Below, in pieces: positions 43,501-51,836 of a stretch of DNA of 64,000 nt. The notes below the pieces were generated by a model. It did not search any database. It worked only from the letters and a program-made list of their open reading frames with translations, and was not told the origin of the DNA. Position numbers and translations under genes: made by a program. Position 1 is the first letter of the stretch. Each line of letters opens with the position of its first letter. This stretch comes from Kineosporia succinea. GTDB lineage: Bacteria; Actinomycetota; Actinomycetes; Actinomycetales; Kineosporiaceae. The stretch spans positions 806,001-870,000 of the forward strand of contig NZ_JAUSQZ010000001.1 in assembly GCF_030811555.1 (NCBI RefSeq). Reading direction: 5' to 3'.

Positions 43501-46500
43501 AGACGCTCGCCTCACCGGGTTCGAGACTGGTCGTGAGCCCGCTCGCCAGCACCACCACGTCCTTCACCGCGCACCCGGTGGTCAGCACCTCCTCGGTGGC
43601 CGCGGGTGCGTCACCCGAGATGCCGACCGCACTGGCGCTCAGCCGCAGCTTCTCGCCGCGGTGGATCACCACGTCCTGGGCCTGCGTCTCGAACTGGGTG
43701 GGCCCGTCGTCGAGGGTCTTCTCGGTCGCCGCCGGATGGCTGAACCGGTAGGAACGAAGCCCGAACTCGTCGCTGTACCGATAGGTGACCCGGACGTTCC
43801 GGGACTCCTCCCCGTCCGCCAGACACACCGTCCCCGATCCCCCGCGGGTGTCGAAACTGATCGACGCGACCGGCTCCCGCGCGTCCTCCAGGGGGGTCAC
43901 CGAACGCAACGGGTGCAGCATGATCGTGCGCCCGTCCACCACCGTGCTGATGGCGAAATACACCGCCTCATGGGGGACGAGGTCACGCACGATCGCGCGC
44001 AGGTGGCCGTCCTTGGTGGGAACCACGGTGGTGTCCACCTGAACCGGTTCGGTGCCGAATTCCTGGTTGCGCTTCGGCGTCATGAAGACCTTGTACCCGG
44101 TGGCCTGGTAGGACGCGGGGAGCGGCTCCCAGGTCAGGCCCGCCTTGGCCTTCAGCGGGGTGACCGTGAAGTCGTAGTCACCGCCGTAGTGGTGATTCAC
44201 CGGGTGGGTCTTGATCTCGATCGGGAAGTAGCTGTTGCCACCGGTTTTCACCACGAACGACTTCTCCAGGTCGACCACCCCGGAGACCTCCGGCACCAGG
44301 ATGTACTCGTGCTCGACGGTGGCGCCGGCCTTGAGTTCGGCGACGGAGAAGGTGCGTTCCTGCAGGGGCTGGAAGATGTAGTTGCCGTCCGGGTTGGGCA
44401 GCAGCTCGACGGACGCGTTGTAGATCGGCACGTCGGCCACGTTCGTCAGCCGCACGGTGGCGTAGTAGGGCTGGTCGACGTGGGCGGTCTCGTCCACCTC
44501 GAAGTCCATCTTCAGCGCGCTGCCGCCCCAGACCTTCAGCGGCTTCGACAGTTCCGCGTGCATGGTGAGCGGTTCACCGATGGGCTCGAGCACGCCCGCG
44601 TAGTCGGCGCTGAGCGTGTACTCGCCCTCCTTGTCACCACGCACGATCCAGGTCGCGGCCTGGCTGGCGCCACCCGCGACGCGCGGCACCGAGACGGTCG
44701 TGCTCTGGGCCGGGGTGAGCGGCGCGAGCGCCAGGCCCTCGGGCAGCGTGAGCGTGGCCGTGCCCTGGTCGAGGTTGAAGGGGTCGGGCGCCAGGTTGGT
44801 GACGAGCATCTGGACCTGGAAGAACTCCTTCAGCCACTTGGCCTTTCCGGGAACGATGAGCCAGAGGATCTCGGGCTTGTCGTCGACCAGGTGCACCGCC
44901 ATGGTGACGGTGCTGCCGGCGTACTCGAACGTCGCCGTGCCGCCTCCCCCGCCGCAGGACGCCTCGACCGATCCGTCGGTGGCCGCCGGGCACGCCGGGA
45001 ACGACGTGCCGTTGGTGATGCCGGTCAGCGGAAGCGGTTCCGGCGCGGGCTGACCCGGCAGCGGGTCGAGCGCGATGTGCACCTCGAACTCGTACACGTT
45101 CTGGTTCACCGGGTCGTCCGGGTCGATACCGGCCTCGATGATCTCCTCGCGCGTCAGCGGTTCGGAGGTCAGCTCGGACGTGGCCACCCGCCCGGCGGTC
45201 ACGGTTAGCGTGAGCTCACCGCTGCCGTCCTTCACCGTCGCCTGGCCCGAGGCCGGCACGTAGCCCTGTTTCCAGGCGTAGACGGTGTACTCGCCGTCGG
45301 GCAGCTGCAGCACGCCCTCGCCGGTGGCGGCGGTGACGGCGCTGAACCGCTTGCCGTCGGCCGCCTGCACCTGCACGTTCGCGGAGCCCAGCGGCGACGA
45401 GCCGTCGGTCACCGTGATCTTGAGCCCGGGCTCCCTGGGCACCGGCGTCACCGTCACGGTGACCTCGTCGGTCTTCAGCTCACCGTTCATCTGCACGGTG
45501 AGCTTGGCCGTGTAGGTGCCGGGTTCGGTGTAGGTGTGCTCGACGCGGGCGCCCTCGCCCGTCGTCCCGTCGCCGAACGCCCAGCGGTAGGCCTCGATCC
45601 CGGCCGAGGGGGTGGACGCGGAACCGTCGAACTGCACGGCCGTGTTCACCACCGCGGACTGATCGTCACCGGCCCTGGCCCCCAGAGGAGCGTCCGGGGC
45701 GACCCGCACGATGGCCGTGCGGGCGTCCGACGCCTTGCCGTCACTCACCACGAGACGCGTGATGTACGTGCCCGGCCGGGCGTAGGTGTGGGCCACCTCG
45801 GTCCGGGGCAGCCGGCCGGCCTCCCTGGCCGTGCCGTCGCCGAAGTCGAGCGTGTAGCTGAGCTCGTTGTTCTCGGCATCGGTACCGCCGATCTCGGCCT
45901 GCACCTTGAGCGGGGCGACGCCGGTCACCGGGTCGACCCGCAGCTGCGCGGTCGGCGGGGTGTTGCTGCCGGCGCCGGTGACCGTGGCCCGGAACGACGA
46001 GGACGTGCTTCCGGACGCGTTGCGCACCGACACCGAGCCGACGAAGACACCCGTGCGGTTGTAGGTGTGGGTCGGTGAGAACTGCGTGTACGGCGGGGCG
46101 ATCTCGCCCGTGCCGGTCGTGCCGTCACCCCAGTTCACCGTGTAGTTGAGCGTGCCGCCGCGGGGGTCGGACGCGTTGATGTCGAGCGTGGCGGCCAGCG
46201 GCGCCGGGCCGGTGAGGCCGTGCGGGGTCACCGACAACGCGATGGCGTTGTTGTCGACGGTGACGTTGGTGTCGGGGGCGTACCAGATGTGATTGCTGTT
46301 GCCGAACGGGTCCTGCCAGTACAGGTACGTGCGCAGTACCGTCTCCCCCTGCGGCAGGGATCCGGTCGGGATGGTCGTCTTCCAGGTACCCGCCGCGGAC
46401 ACGGCCGGCACGTCGAAGCATCCGTAGTTGTTCAGGCAGAAGTACACCCGCTGGATCGCCACGTTCTCGCGCGGCTTGAACTCGAAGGTGCTCAGCCCCG

Positions 46501-49036
46501 AGAGCGTGCTGCCCTCACCGGGCCGCAGCACCGTGCCGAACGGGCCGCGGTCGACGCCGACGCGGTTGGTGGCCTCGGCCGTGCGGGAGCCGTTCTCGGC
46601 CCGGATCCGCACGGTGTAGGCCCCGGCCGGTACGTCCTCTCCGTCCTCGTCCTTGCCGTCCCAGGCCGGGGAGTACTGGTAGTAGCCGCAGTTCGAGGTA
46701 CCGGTCGCGTCGTCCTGCCGGTCGAGGCGCCGCACCACGCCGGCCTCGTTCTCGATCGTCACCTGCACGGACGCGTTCTCCGACAGGCAGAAGCGCGGGG
46801 TGTACGTGTCTTCGTAGCCGTCACCGTCCGGGGTGAAGTAGGTGTCTCCGTCGAGGCTGCGCACCTCCAGGTCGTTCGCGATCGTGACCGGGACGGTGAT
46901 CCACGACTGCTGGCTCTGCCCGAACTCGTCCACCCAGTCGACGTACGCCTGGAAGCGGTTGGCGCCGGCGTTGCACAACCGGCTGCTCGCCGTTCCTTCG
47001 AAAAGGCCGTCCGCAGAGGCGCTGTAGTCCGTCGAGAGCCAGGCGTAGTTCTCGCACCGCACGTAGACCCCGCGGACGTCGACGCCCTCGGCCGGCCGGA
47101 ACTGCCAGGCGATGTCACCGTTCACCGTGTCGTCGGCCTTCGGCGTCACGAACGCACCGCGCGGCGAGGTGATCAGAGCGATCTGGGCCGACTCCTCGGT
47201 CTTGTCTCCGCGCTGCCCGGTAGCCTCGATGTGGAAGGTGTAGCGGCCGTCGGGCTGCAGCTCCCCTTCCCCGTCGCGGCCGTCCCACTCGACTCCGTAG
47301 CTGTAGTAGGAGCATCCACCCGAGCGGGCGATCCCTTCCTCGAGAGTGCGGACGACCCGGCCCGCCGCGTCACGGACCGTCGAGGTGACGGTCGCGTCGG
47401 CGTTCAGGCAGTAGGACGTGTACCAGCGGTCGCCGGGCCCGTCGTCGTCCGGGGTGAAGGCGTGATCGCGCTGGCGCAGGTTGATGGTGGGGGCGTTGGT
47501 CAGGGTGACCCGGTTCGACGTCGTCCAGTAGTGCACGTTGTTGAATCCGTCGCTCCACTCGACGTAGGCGATCACCGGCACCTCGCCGGCCCCGCACGGC
47601 ACCGAGTCGAACTCGCCCCGGTAGGTGCCGTCAGCGTCCGGGGTCGTCTGCTGGCTGCTGTAGGGATTGCGGGGGCAGCCGACGTAGACGCGCTGGATCG
47701 CGACGTTCTCGGCCGGTTTGAAGACCCAGGCCACGTTGCCGGAGATCTCGGCGCCCTCGGCGGGCGTGACCAGCTGCCCGCGGGTCCCGACCTCGACACC
47801 GATGCGCCGGGTCGCCTCGCCGGTGCGTCCCTCGGCGTCGGTCGCGGTGACGGTGGCCGTGTAGACACCGTTCGCGACGACGTCACCGGCTTCGTTCTTG
47901 CCGTCCCACTCGAAAGCGGTGGCGTAGTAGTAGCACCCGACGACCCCGTTCACCTCCGCGTAGGTGAGCCGCCGTACCTCCCGGCCCGACGCGTCCTCGA
48001 TCGAGACGACGACGGAGGACTTCTTGGTGAGGCAGTAGTAGACGGTGCTGCTGTCGTCGATGGAGTCGCCGTCGGGGCTGAAGTAGCGCTCGCCGCTCTG
48101 GATCGACACCGTGGGTGCGTTCGAGACGGTCACCGGGACGGTGGGCGAGCGCCACCAGTGCCCGTAGCCGAAGTCGTCCTGCCAGTACACGTCCAGGTAG
48201 AGACCGTTGGCACCGGAGTTGCAGCGGTTGGAGTCGAACGTGCCGTTGTGGGTACCGCTCACACTGTCGACCCGGGCCAGCAGGCTCGGCTGGCAGTAGA
48301 GATACAGGCTCTGCACCGCAACGTCGTCGCCGGGCTCGAACCGCCAGGCCACCGCGTCCCCGCCGATGGTGCTCTCCGGCTCGGGGCGCTCCAGGGCACC
48401 GATCTGCCCGGTGAAGACGCCCACCGTGCGGAACGCTTCAGCGGTCTCACCCTCACCGTTGGTGGCGGTGACCCGGATGCGGTACTCGCCGTCGGCCACG
48501 ACGCGTCCGTCGTCGGTGGTGCCGTCCCAGGAGACGACCTGGCTGTACCACCAGCAGGGTGACGACCCACTGCGGGCGATGCCGGAGTCGATGGTGCGGA
48601 CCACCCTGCTCTGACTGTCGAGCACCTCGACGTCCACGAGGGCGGACTCGGTGAGGCAGTAGAGCGTGTCCATCCGGTCTTCCTGCCCGTCACCGTCCGG
48701 GGTGAAGTAGGCCGAGCCGGAGTTCATCGTGACCGCGAAACCCTCGGCTGCCGAGGCGTATCCGTAGACGCCGAGCACCGAGGCGAACATCAGGAACAGC
48801 GCCGCCCACCAGGTGCGGGCCCGCAGCAGGAGCTGCGGCACCCACACTCCCGCCCCCCGCGTCCCGGGCACCCGCAGGCCCGGCACCCGCTGCCGGATCT
48901 GACCGAAAACGTAGGACAGCAGGGAGGATTCGCTCGCGTGCCGATGCGCCCGGCGCCGTCGACGGCGAGAGGTGTGCCGGGCCTTCGCCAACACGGCGAC
49001 GGTCAGCACGAAGGCGAGGAGCGACGTCTCGATCAC
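40538..49036 (-). CDS. Giant surface protein: FlgD-like Ig, PKD, lipase-like and putative Ig domains
   Basis: 2832 aa. GTG 49036 has AAAGGA about 6 nt upstream. Residue 5-20 helix, an Arg run, then a second helix (ALFLMFASVLGVYGYASA, about 75-95) suggest membrane anchoring or a long signal. Residues 100-935: four modules of about 207 aa, each a FlgD-like Ig (YFTPDGDG ... WDG.D..G...DG.Y) plus a Cys-bearing Ig-like domain. Then three PKD domains (NWGDGTTG, DFGDGTAR, AFGDGTTG), carboxypeptidase-regulatory-like and Fn3-like stretches. At 1825-2145 a lipase-type alpha/beta hydrolase with TLVGHSLGGYESLG and conserved Cys. After an Ala/Lys repeat come regulatory-like domains and He_PIG-like Ig repeats (ITSAAPPASAELGKPFSF; LPKGLTLKSDGSLTG), and a 200-residue unknown C-terminal domain. 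Confidence 0.85.
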   Translation of the reverse strand: MIETSLLAFVLTVAVLAKARHTSRRRRRRAHRHASESSLLSYVFGQIRQRVPGLRVPGTRGAGVWVPQLLLRARTWWAALFLMFASVLGVYGYASAAEGFAVTMNSGSAYFTPDGDGQEDRMDTLYCLTESALVDVEVLDSQSRVVRTIDSGIARSGSSPCWWYSQVVSWDGTTDDGRVVADGEYRIRVTATNGEGETAEAFRTVGVFTGQIGALERPEPESTIGGDAVAWRFEPGDDVAVQSLYLYCQPSLLARVDSVSGTHNGTFDSNRCNSGANGLYLDVYWQDDFGYGHWWRSPTVPVTVSNAPTVSIQSGERYFSPDGDSIDDSSTVYYCLTKKSSVVVSIEDASGREVRRLTYAEVNGVVGCYYYATAFEWDGKNEAGDVVANGVYTATVTATDAEGRTGEATRRIGVEVGTRGQLVTPAEGAEISGNVAWVFKPAENVAIQRVYVGCPRNPYSSQQTTPDADGTYRGEFDSVPCGAGEVPVIAYVEWSDGFNNVHYWTTSNRVTLTNAPTINLRQRDHAFTPDDDGPGDRWYTSYCLNADATVTSTVRDAAGRVVRTLEEGIARSGGCSYYSYGVEWDGRDGEGELQPDGRYTFHIEATGQRGDKTEESAQIALITSPRGAFVTPKADDTVNGDIAWQFRPAEGVDVRGVYVRCENYAWLSTDYSASADGLFEGTASSRLCNAGANRFQAYVDWVDEFGQSQQSWITVPVTIANDLEVRSLDGDTYFTPDGDGYEDTYTPRFCLSENASVQVTIENEAGVVRRLDRQDDATGTSNCGYYQYSPAWDGKDEDGEDVPAGAYTVRIRAENGSRTAEATNRVGVDRGPFGTVLRPGEGSTLSGLSTFEFKPRENVAIQRVYFCLNNYGCFDVPAVSAAGTWKTTIPTGSLPQGETVLRTYLYWQDPFGNSNHIWYAPDTNVTVDNNAIALSVTPHGLTGPAPLAATLDINASDPRGGTLNYTVNWGDGTTGTGEIAPPYTQFSPTHTYNRTGVFVGSVSVRNASGSTSSSFRATVTGAGSNTPPTAQLRVDPVTGVAPLKVQAEIGGTDAENNELSYTLDFGDGTAREAGRLPRTEVAHTYARPGTYITRLVVSDGKASDARTAIVRVAPDAPLGARAGDDQSAVVNTAVQFDGSASTPSAGIEAYRWAFGDGTTGEGARVEHTYTEPGTYTAKLTVQMNGELKTDEVTVTVTPVPREPGLKITVTDGSSPLGSANVQVQAADGKRFSAVTAATGEGVLQLPDGEYTVYAWKQGYVPASGQATVKDGSGELTLTVTAGRVATSELTSEPLTREEIIEAGIDPDDPVNQNVYEFEVHIALDPLPGQPAPEPLPLTGITNGTSFPACPAATDGSVEASCGGGGGTATFEYAGSTVTMAVHLVDDKPEILWLIVPGKAKWLKEFFQVQMLVTNLAPDPFNLDQGTATLTLPEGLALAPLTPAQSTTVSVPRVAGGASQAATWIVRGDKEGEYTLSADYAGVLEPIGEPLTMHAELSKPLKVWGGSALKMDFEVDETAHVDQPYYATVRLTNVADVPIYNASVELLPNPDGNYIFQPLQERTFSVAELKAGATVEHEYILVPEVSGVVDLEKSFVVKTGGNSYFPIEIKTHPVNHHYGGDYDFTVTPLKAKAGLTWEPLPASYQATGYKVFMTPKRNQEFGTEPVQVDTTVVPTKDGHLRAIVRDLVPHEAVYFAISTVVDGRTIMLHPLRSVTPLEDAREPVASISFDTRGGSGTVCLADGEESRNVRVTYRYSDEFGLRSYRFSHPAATEKTLDDGPTQFETQAQDVVIHRGEKLRLSASAVGISGDAPAATEEVLTTGCAVKDVVVLASGLTTSLEPGEASVSQPVVCPDRARADGWLGSMATNGCDGRDGGTNVRDVPGNLLDYFTARGFVAGASRSAPNRTLLEFSYNGADVDCYGAGGVTFVPRKFTSEETIEELGNVLIKSNAKGADFFDALARYRSCWQERYGTDLRYTLVGHSLGGYESLGILEEALRRRNSKIIANVVTVDGAVKPEVIVDTISIGQCGFKEDDWRRWVGDAATVALRLDQRTGRIIQRVSTLARASGPTWARDVIREAQAAGVKVATTTNTKDGCLLTGATIEDESAHRRQWTIDTGGTGINRHSAALNHHNLPTEMPGYPLADFLDALVQPSVPAANAANAAKAADAAKAAKAARVSASAAGTITGRLVRSGTTQPDDGQVTVVGAGVTRGAQVADDGTFTVANLPDGDYRVYAWSSDPATSGTWIGGTSAETARTFAVAGPTAIGDISAAVAPKVRVTLLDPAGKPVKDAVAALLDDERVAVVSGSADENGMIQLSAPAGGYRLTAGSLSTDPVEQALELNGDQTVTLELKPGAVVTAVVKDKSGNPVPGALVQLKHDGEIVDVGFTDARGEYRFLGHDPATYVVSFAKGFSAADISEVELPVTPVTGDPAAGTVTYATSTAPVITSAAPPASAELGKPFSFAFTASGSPAPEFTLGQGELPKGLTLKSDGSLTGNPTQAGKFSFTVKATNSAGSVESDSFTITMADPEAGKPVITSGAPPAADLGTPYSFTVTATGDPAPTFAVASGALPDGLTLASSGEIAGTPTRAGDFTFTVKAVNDKGNVTSGPLKITVAARPSAGLKVDVVVSADFPKPSKGLTSPKVTTTGDRRLLVAFVAANQRKENEKEQTSVSGGGLTWKRAVNSSVSSGAADIWQAWTDKPFSDVVTAMIDDRRMSGSITVVAFEGAASAAVSTGKADGNDKRPQVALTAKKAGSQIWAVGHDAKRPVAHVVDPGQSMVHEFLDDSNKETFWVQRLTDPTTKTGPVTMGATVPEKGKWQMAAVEIAVP
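46230..48735 (-). repeat. Four ~622-bp protein-coding modules
   Basis: The PDGDG-encoding box recurs at about 48691, 48067, 47447 and 46824, a period of 620-624 bp, inside the giant gene. Each period codes one FlgD-like Ig plus one Cys-containing Ig-like domain. Copies have diverged strongly in sequence, so they are old duplications. Confidence 0.75.
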
Positions 49037-49152
49037 GATGGTCCTTTGAGGAGTGGCGGGGTACTGCACCGACCATGGCCACAAGCGGGCTCACAGTAAC
49101 CTCAAAGATCCCGGCGGCATCAGTTGTTCAGACCGGGCCGTACGGTTGAGAA

Positions 49153-49868
49153 CTAGGCGGTAGGAACTGGGTTCGTTTTCACCCGGGCGATCGGAAGCGT
49201 CGCCGGTAGGCAAGCGGTGAGGGCCGCCAGCGCCAGAAATCCCCGAACCCAGCCTTGTGCCTGCACCACGTGGCCGATCAGGGGAGCCGAAATCGCGATA
49301 CCCAGGGCGCTGGCCGAGTTCATCCAGGTCATGGCCTGAGTGATGATGGTGGACGAGGTGGTCTCGTGGAGCAGGACCGCGGCGGGGATGAGAACGAGGG
49401 CCACACAACCGCCGACGATGGCGTATCCGACGAGCATGAGCCCGAGGTTCGGAACACCGCTCAGCAGAGCTGTTCCCACGGTGATGACGAGACCGGCGGC
49501 CGTCATGACGACCCCGGCCAGGGCCGGGTTCCGGTGGGCCAGCGCGAAGGCCGAGATCACCAGGCCGATGCCGCCGAAGAAGAAGCCCATCGTCACGTTC
49601 ACGGCCACAAGCACGACAAAGGGCTTGATGACGAGCGGACTGCGGCTTTTCGGGCCGGGACGCCGTGCGCTCGAGGGTGGTTCACTGGATCGGGCGGTCA
49701 GCAGACCGGTCATCCCGACGGTCACCAGGATCATGGCCAGGAGCAGACCGCCCCGGGACGAGGCGCTGTCCATGGCGGTCGACGAGGCGAGCCACCTGTG
49801 GCCCGAGAGCGGCATCGGCGGCGGTGAAGACGCCGGAGGCTGTGCCCGCGAGGCTCCAGGAGCCCGAG
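49153..49868 (-). pseudogene. Decayed MFS transporter
   Basis: The 3' half is a good MFS C-terminal bundle in one frame (KPFVVLVAVNVTMGFFFGGIG, LVGYAIVGGCVALVLIPAAV, ALGIAISAPLIGHVVQAQGW). Just upstream, in another frame (about 49757-49840), lies TM2 plus MFS motif A: ASGVFTAADAALGPQVARLV then DRHGQRLV. TM1 and TM3-TM5 are missing. So the gene has lost its start, suffered an internal deletion and a frameshift, and abuts the SRPBCC gene stop. A translated C-terminal fragment from 49872 is possible but would not transport. Confidence 0.72.
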
Positions 49869-50327
49869 TCAATCAGTCAGGTGCGGCCCGGCCGGGTAGG
49901 TCGCCAGCACCGAGGGCACACCTTCGGTCAGCATGGTGCGCCGCACCTTGCCGAGCAGCCTGGACATGGCGAAGCCACCGACGCCGCTGAACCCGGTGTG
50001 CTTCCAGGTGAAACGAGTTCCGCCACTGATGCTTTCCAGAGTGTAGGTGACATCCGTGACGCGCTCGTCCGCCTCGTCGCCCTTCCAGGTGTAGCGCAGG
50101 GAGTGGGGTGCCTCCACGGAGAGCACCTCGCAGTACACGACGCCGGCCCAGCCGATCGTGGGCTTGCCGATGAAACGGAAGCGGGTGCCCGGCTCGGTCG
50201 CGAAGCCTTCCGGACGTCCGCCCTTGCCCGTGGTGGTCCACCGTGCGACGTAGGCCGGGTCGGTCAGGACCTCCCAGACGACCTCGATCGGGTACGGGTA
50301 CTCGCGGACGACCTCGTACTCACTCAC
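49869..50327 (-). CDS. SRPBCC/START family (AHSA1-like) protein
   Basis: 152 aa helix-grip fold protein binding a hydrophobic ligand or lipid: VREYPYPIEVVWEVLTDPAY, GTRFRFIGKPTIGWAGVVYC, SGGTRFTWKHTGFSG. GTG 50327 has GAGGAG 5 nt upstream. Divergent from a TetR regulator gene over a triple operator, so TetR is its likely controller. The decayed MFS lies directly downstream and was probably its operon partner, which suggests a former drug-efflux module. Confidence 0.85.
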   Translation of the reverse strand: MSEYEVVREYPYPIEVVWEVLTDPAYVARWTTTGKGGRPEGFATEPGTRFRFIGKPTIGWAGVVYCEVLSVEAPHSLRYTWKGDEADERVTDVTYTLESISGGTRFTWKHTGFSGVGGFAMSRLLGKVRRTMLTEGVPSVLATYPAGPHLTD

Positions 50328-50346
50328 GACGACTCCTCATCACCAG

Positions 50347-50423
50347 CCTGGCCTACCGCGCGGTAGGCCAGGCTTAACCTACCGCCCGGCAGGCCAGTGT
50401 CAAGCCTGCCGCTCGGTAGGCTT
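50347..50423. promoter_or_regulatory. Three palindromic TetR-type operators
   Basis: Three dyads of the form CCTRCCG-N2-CGGYAGG with centres near 50359.5, 50385.5 and 50412.5, spaced 26-27 bp. The first is a perfect 26-bp palindrome (50347-50372, core GCCTACCGCGCGGTAGGC). The second core is 50378-50393 and the third 50402-50423. They fill the gap between the divergent SRPBCC and TetR genes, so both promoters should be under autoregulatory TetR control. Confidence 0.8.
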
Positions 50424-50429
50424 GGCGGC

Positions 50430-51059
50430 ATGAGCGAAGGGAAGCGGGGCGGGGACAAGACGCGGCGGGAGGCGCAGCGCGTCGCTTTCGAGCTGTTCAC
50501 CAGCCAGGGCTACGAAGCCACGTCACTGCGCGAGATCGCCGAGCGTCTCGGCATCAACAAGGCCTCGCTCTATTACCATTTCCGCAGCAAGGAAGCGATT
50601 TTGGTGTCGCTCTTCACCGAGCGGGCACAGGAGGCCGAAGACCTGGTGACGTGGGTGCGCGAGCAGCCGCCGGGCGCGGACCTGCTGGAGCGGGCCGTGA
50701 TGCGCTGGGTGGACTCGTTCTCCACCGACAAGCTGCGGGGCATCCGGTTCATGGCCGCGAACCCGCACATCGGGCGCAGTCTCAGCGCAGCCGAGGGCGA
50801 CCGCATCGGTAGCGGGCTGAACGAGCTGGCCGAGCTTCTCAGCGGGCTGCTCCCCCGCCCCACGCCCGTCGACGTCATGCTCGTGCGGATGGCTGTCACG
50901 AGCATCAACGCCGCCGTTCACGCGGCGGCGGGGTCCGAGCTGAACGACGACGACATCGTCGAGGCCGCCCGCACCTCCGCCCGGACGCTGCTGCGCGAGG
51001 TCAGCTCCCGTCAATCGGGCACCACGACCTCGCCGGCCCGCCGAGGGAGCCGGGCCTGA
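50430..51059 (+). CDS. TetR family transcriptional regulator
   Basis: 209 aa. N-terminal helix-turn-helix KTRREAQRVAFELFTSQGYE, ATSLREIAERLGINKASLYYHFRSKEAIL is canonical. The ligand-binding half (residues 75-195) is variable (LERAVMRWVDSFSTDKLRG, VMLVRMAVTSINAAVHAAAG). ATG 50430 starts right after the third operator, leaving a very short leader. Its ligand is unknown; the neighbouring lipid-binding protein and ruined efflux pump suggest a hydrophobic compound. Confidence 0.92.
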   Translation: MSEGKRGGDKTRREAQRVAFELFTSQGYEATSLREIAERLGINKASLYYHFRSKEAILVSLFTERAQEAEDLVTWVREQPPGADLLERAVMRWVDSFSTDKLRGIRFMAANPHIGRSLSAAEGDRIGSGLNELAELLSGLLPRPTPVDVMLVRMAVTSINAAVHAAAGSELNDDDIVEAARTSARTLLREVSSRQSGTTTSPARRGSRA

Positions 51060-51836
51060 TCAGCAGCCTTCCGAATCCGGCAGCAGCGGGCTCGCGGTGA
51101 CGCGGTAGGTCTGGCCGTTCCGCTTCCAGCTCGTGAGCGCCGGAGTACCCGACAGCACCCGGAGCAGTTCATCGTCCGGCGTCAGCACCCGGCACGGACC
51201 GACTCGGGGGAAGGGGACATCGCGGGGCCAGCCTCGGACCGGGCCGGTGCCGCCGGTCTGAGTGGTCACACTCAGGGCAATGCGTTCCGGCCGGATCCTC
51301 CGCGCTGCAGGCATACTCGTGCGCTGCCGGAGTTCGGCCAGGAACCGGGCGCGGGGGTCATCGGTGCCGATCGCCACGAAGGCGCTCACCCGCACGCTGC
51401 CCCGGTAGCGAAAGGTCACCCGCGTCGCGGGAACGGGAGACGCCTCGGCCCGGTCCGAGGTGTCGAGCCCGACCGCCACCGCCGCTGTCACCACGGCGGA
51501 CATCTCACTCGCCGTCAGCTTCACGGCGTCGAGTTCGGCGAGGACGGCCGGGTCGTCCAGGTCCCGGGAAACCAGCCACCCGTCGTCGTAGAGCGTCAGC
51601 GACGGAGCCGCCGGAACGTCCACCATCGACCTCGACATCACGCGCAGGACGACCTCGTCGGCGGATCTGCCGACCGTGGTCCAGATCGCTTGCGGCGACG
51701 TGGGATCGGGCCCGGTGGCGGAGGACGGCACCGTCGATTCAGCCGGACCGCAGGCGGCCAGGACGATGGTCGCGAGCGCGACCAGGGTGTGGCCCACCCG
51801 GCTCCCCGCCCGTCCAGGAGCCGGGTGGGCCCGCAT
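51060..51836 (-). CDS. Secreted lipoprotein of unknown function
   Basis: 258 aa with a lipoprotein signal: basic start, hydrophobic HTLVALATIVLAACGP with lipobox LAAC. The mature part is beta-rich (SPQAIWTTVGRSADEVVLRV, PSLTLYDDGWLV, TRVTFRYRGSVRVSAFVAIG) and ends with Cys (LLPDSEGC). Its ATG overlaps the last base of the metalloprotease stop (TGATG), so it is translated with the protease. It may be an inhibitor, chaperone or anchor for it; no family recognised. Confidence 0.72.
   Translation of the reverse strand: MRAHPAPGRAGSRVGHTLVALATIVLAACGPAESTVPSSATGPDPTSPQAIWTTVGRSADEVVLRVMSRSMVDVPAAPSLTLYDDGWLVSRDLDDPAVLAELDAVKLTASEMSAVVTAAVAVGLDTSDRAEASPVPATRVTFRYRGSVRVSAFVAIGTDDPRARFLAELRQRTSMPAARRIRPERIALSVTTQTGGTGPVRGWPRDVPFPRVGPCRVLTPDDELLRVLSGTPALTSWKRNGQTYRVTASPLLPDSEGC

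Noticed and set aside
40685-48562. Very long plus-strand open frames (over 1500 and 700 codons) opposite the giant gene
   Set aside because: Antisense shadows of a high-GC gene: Arg/His/Gly-rich, no domains, while the minus strand shows clear Ig, PKD and lipase motifs.
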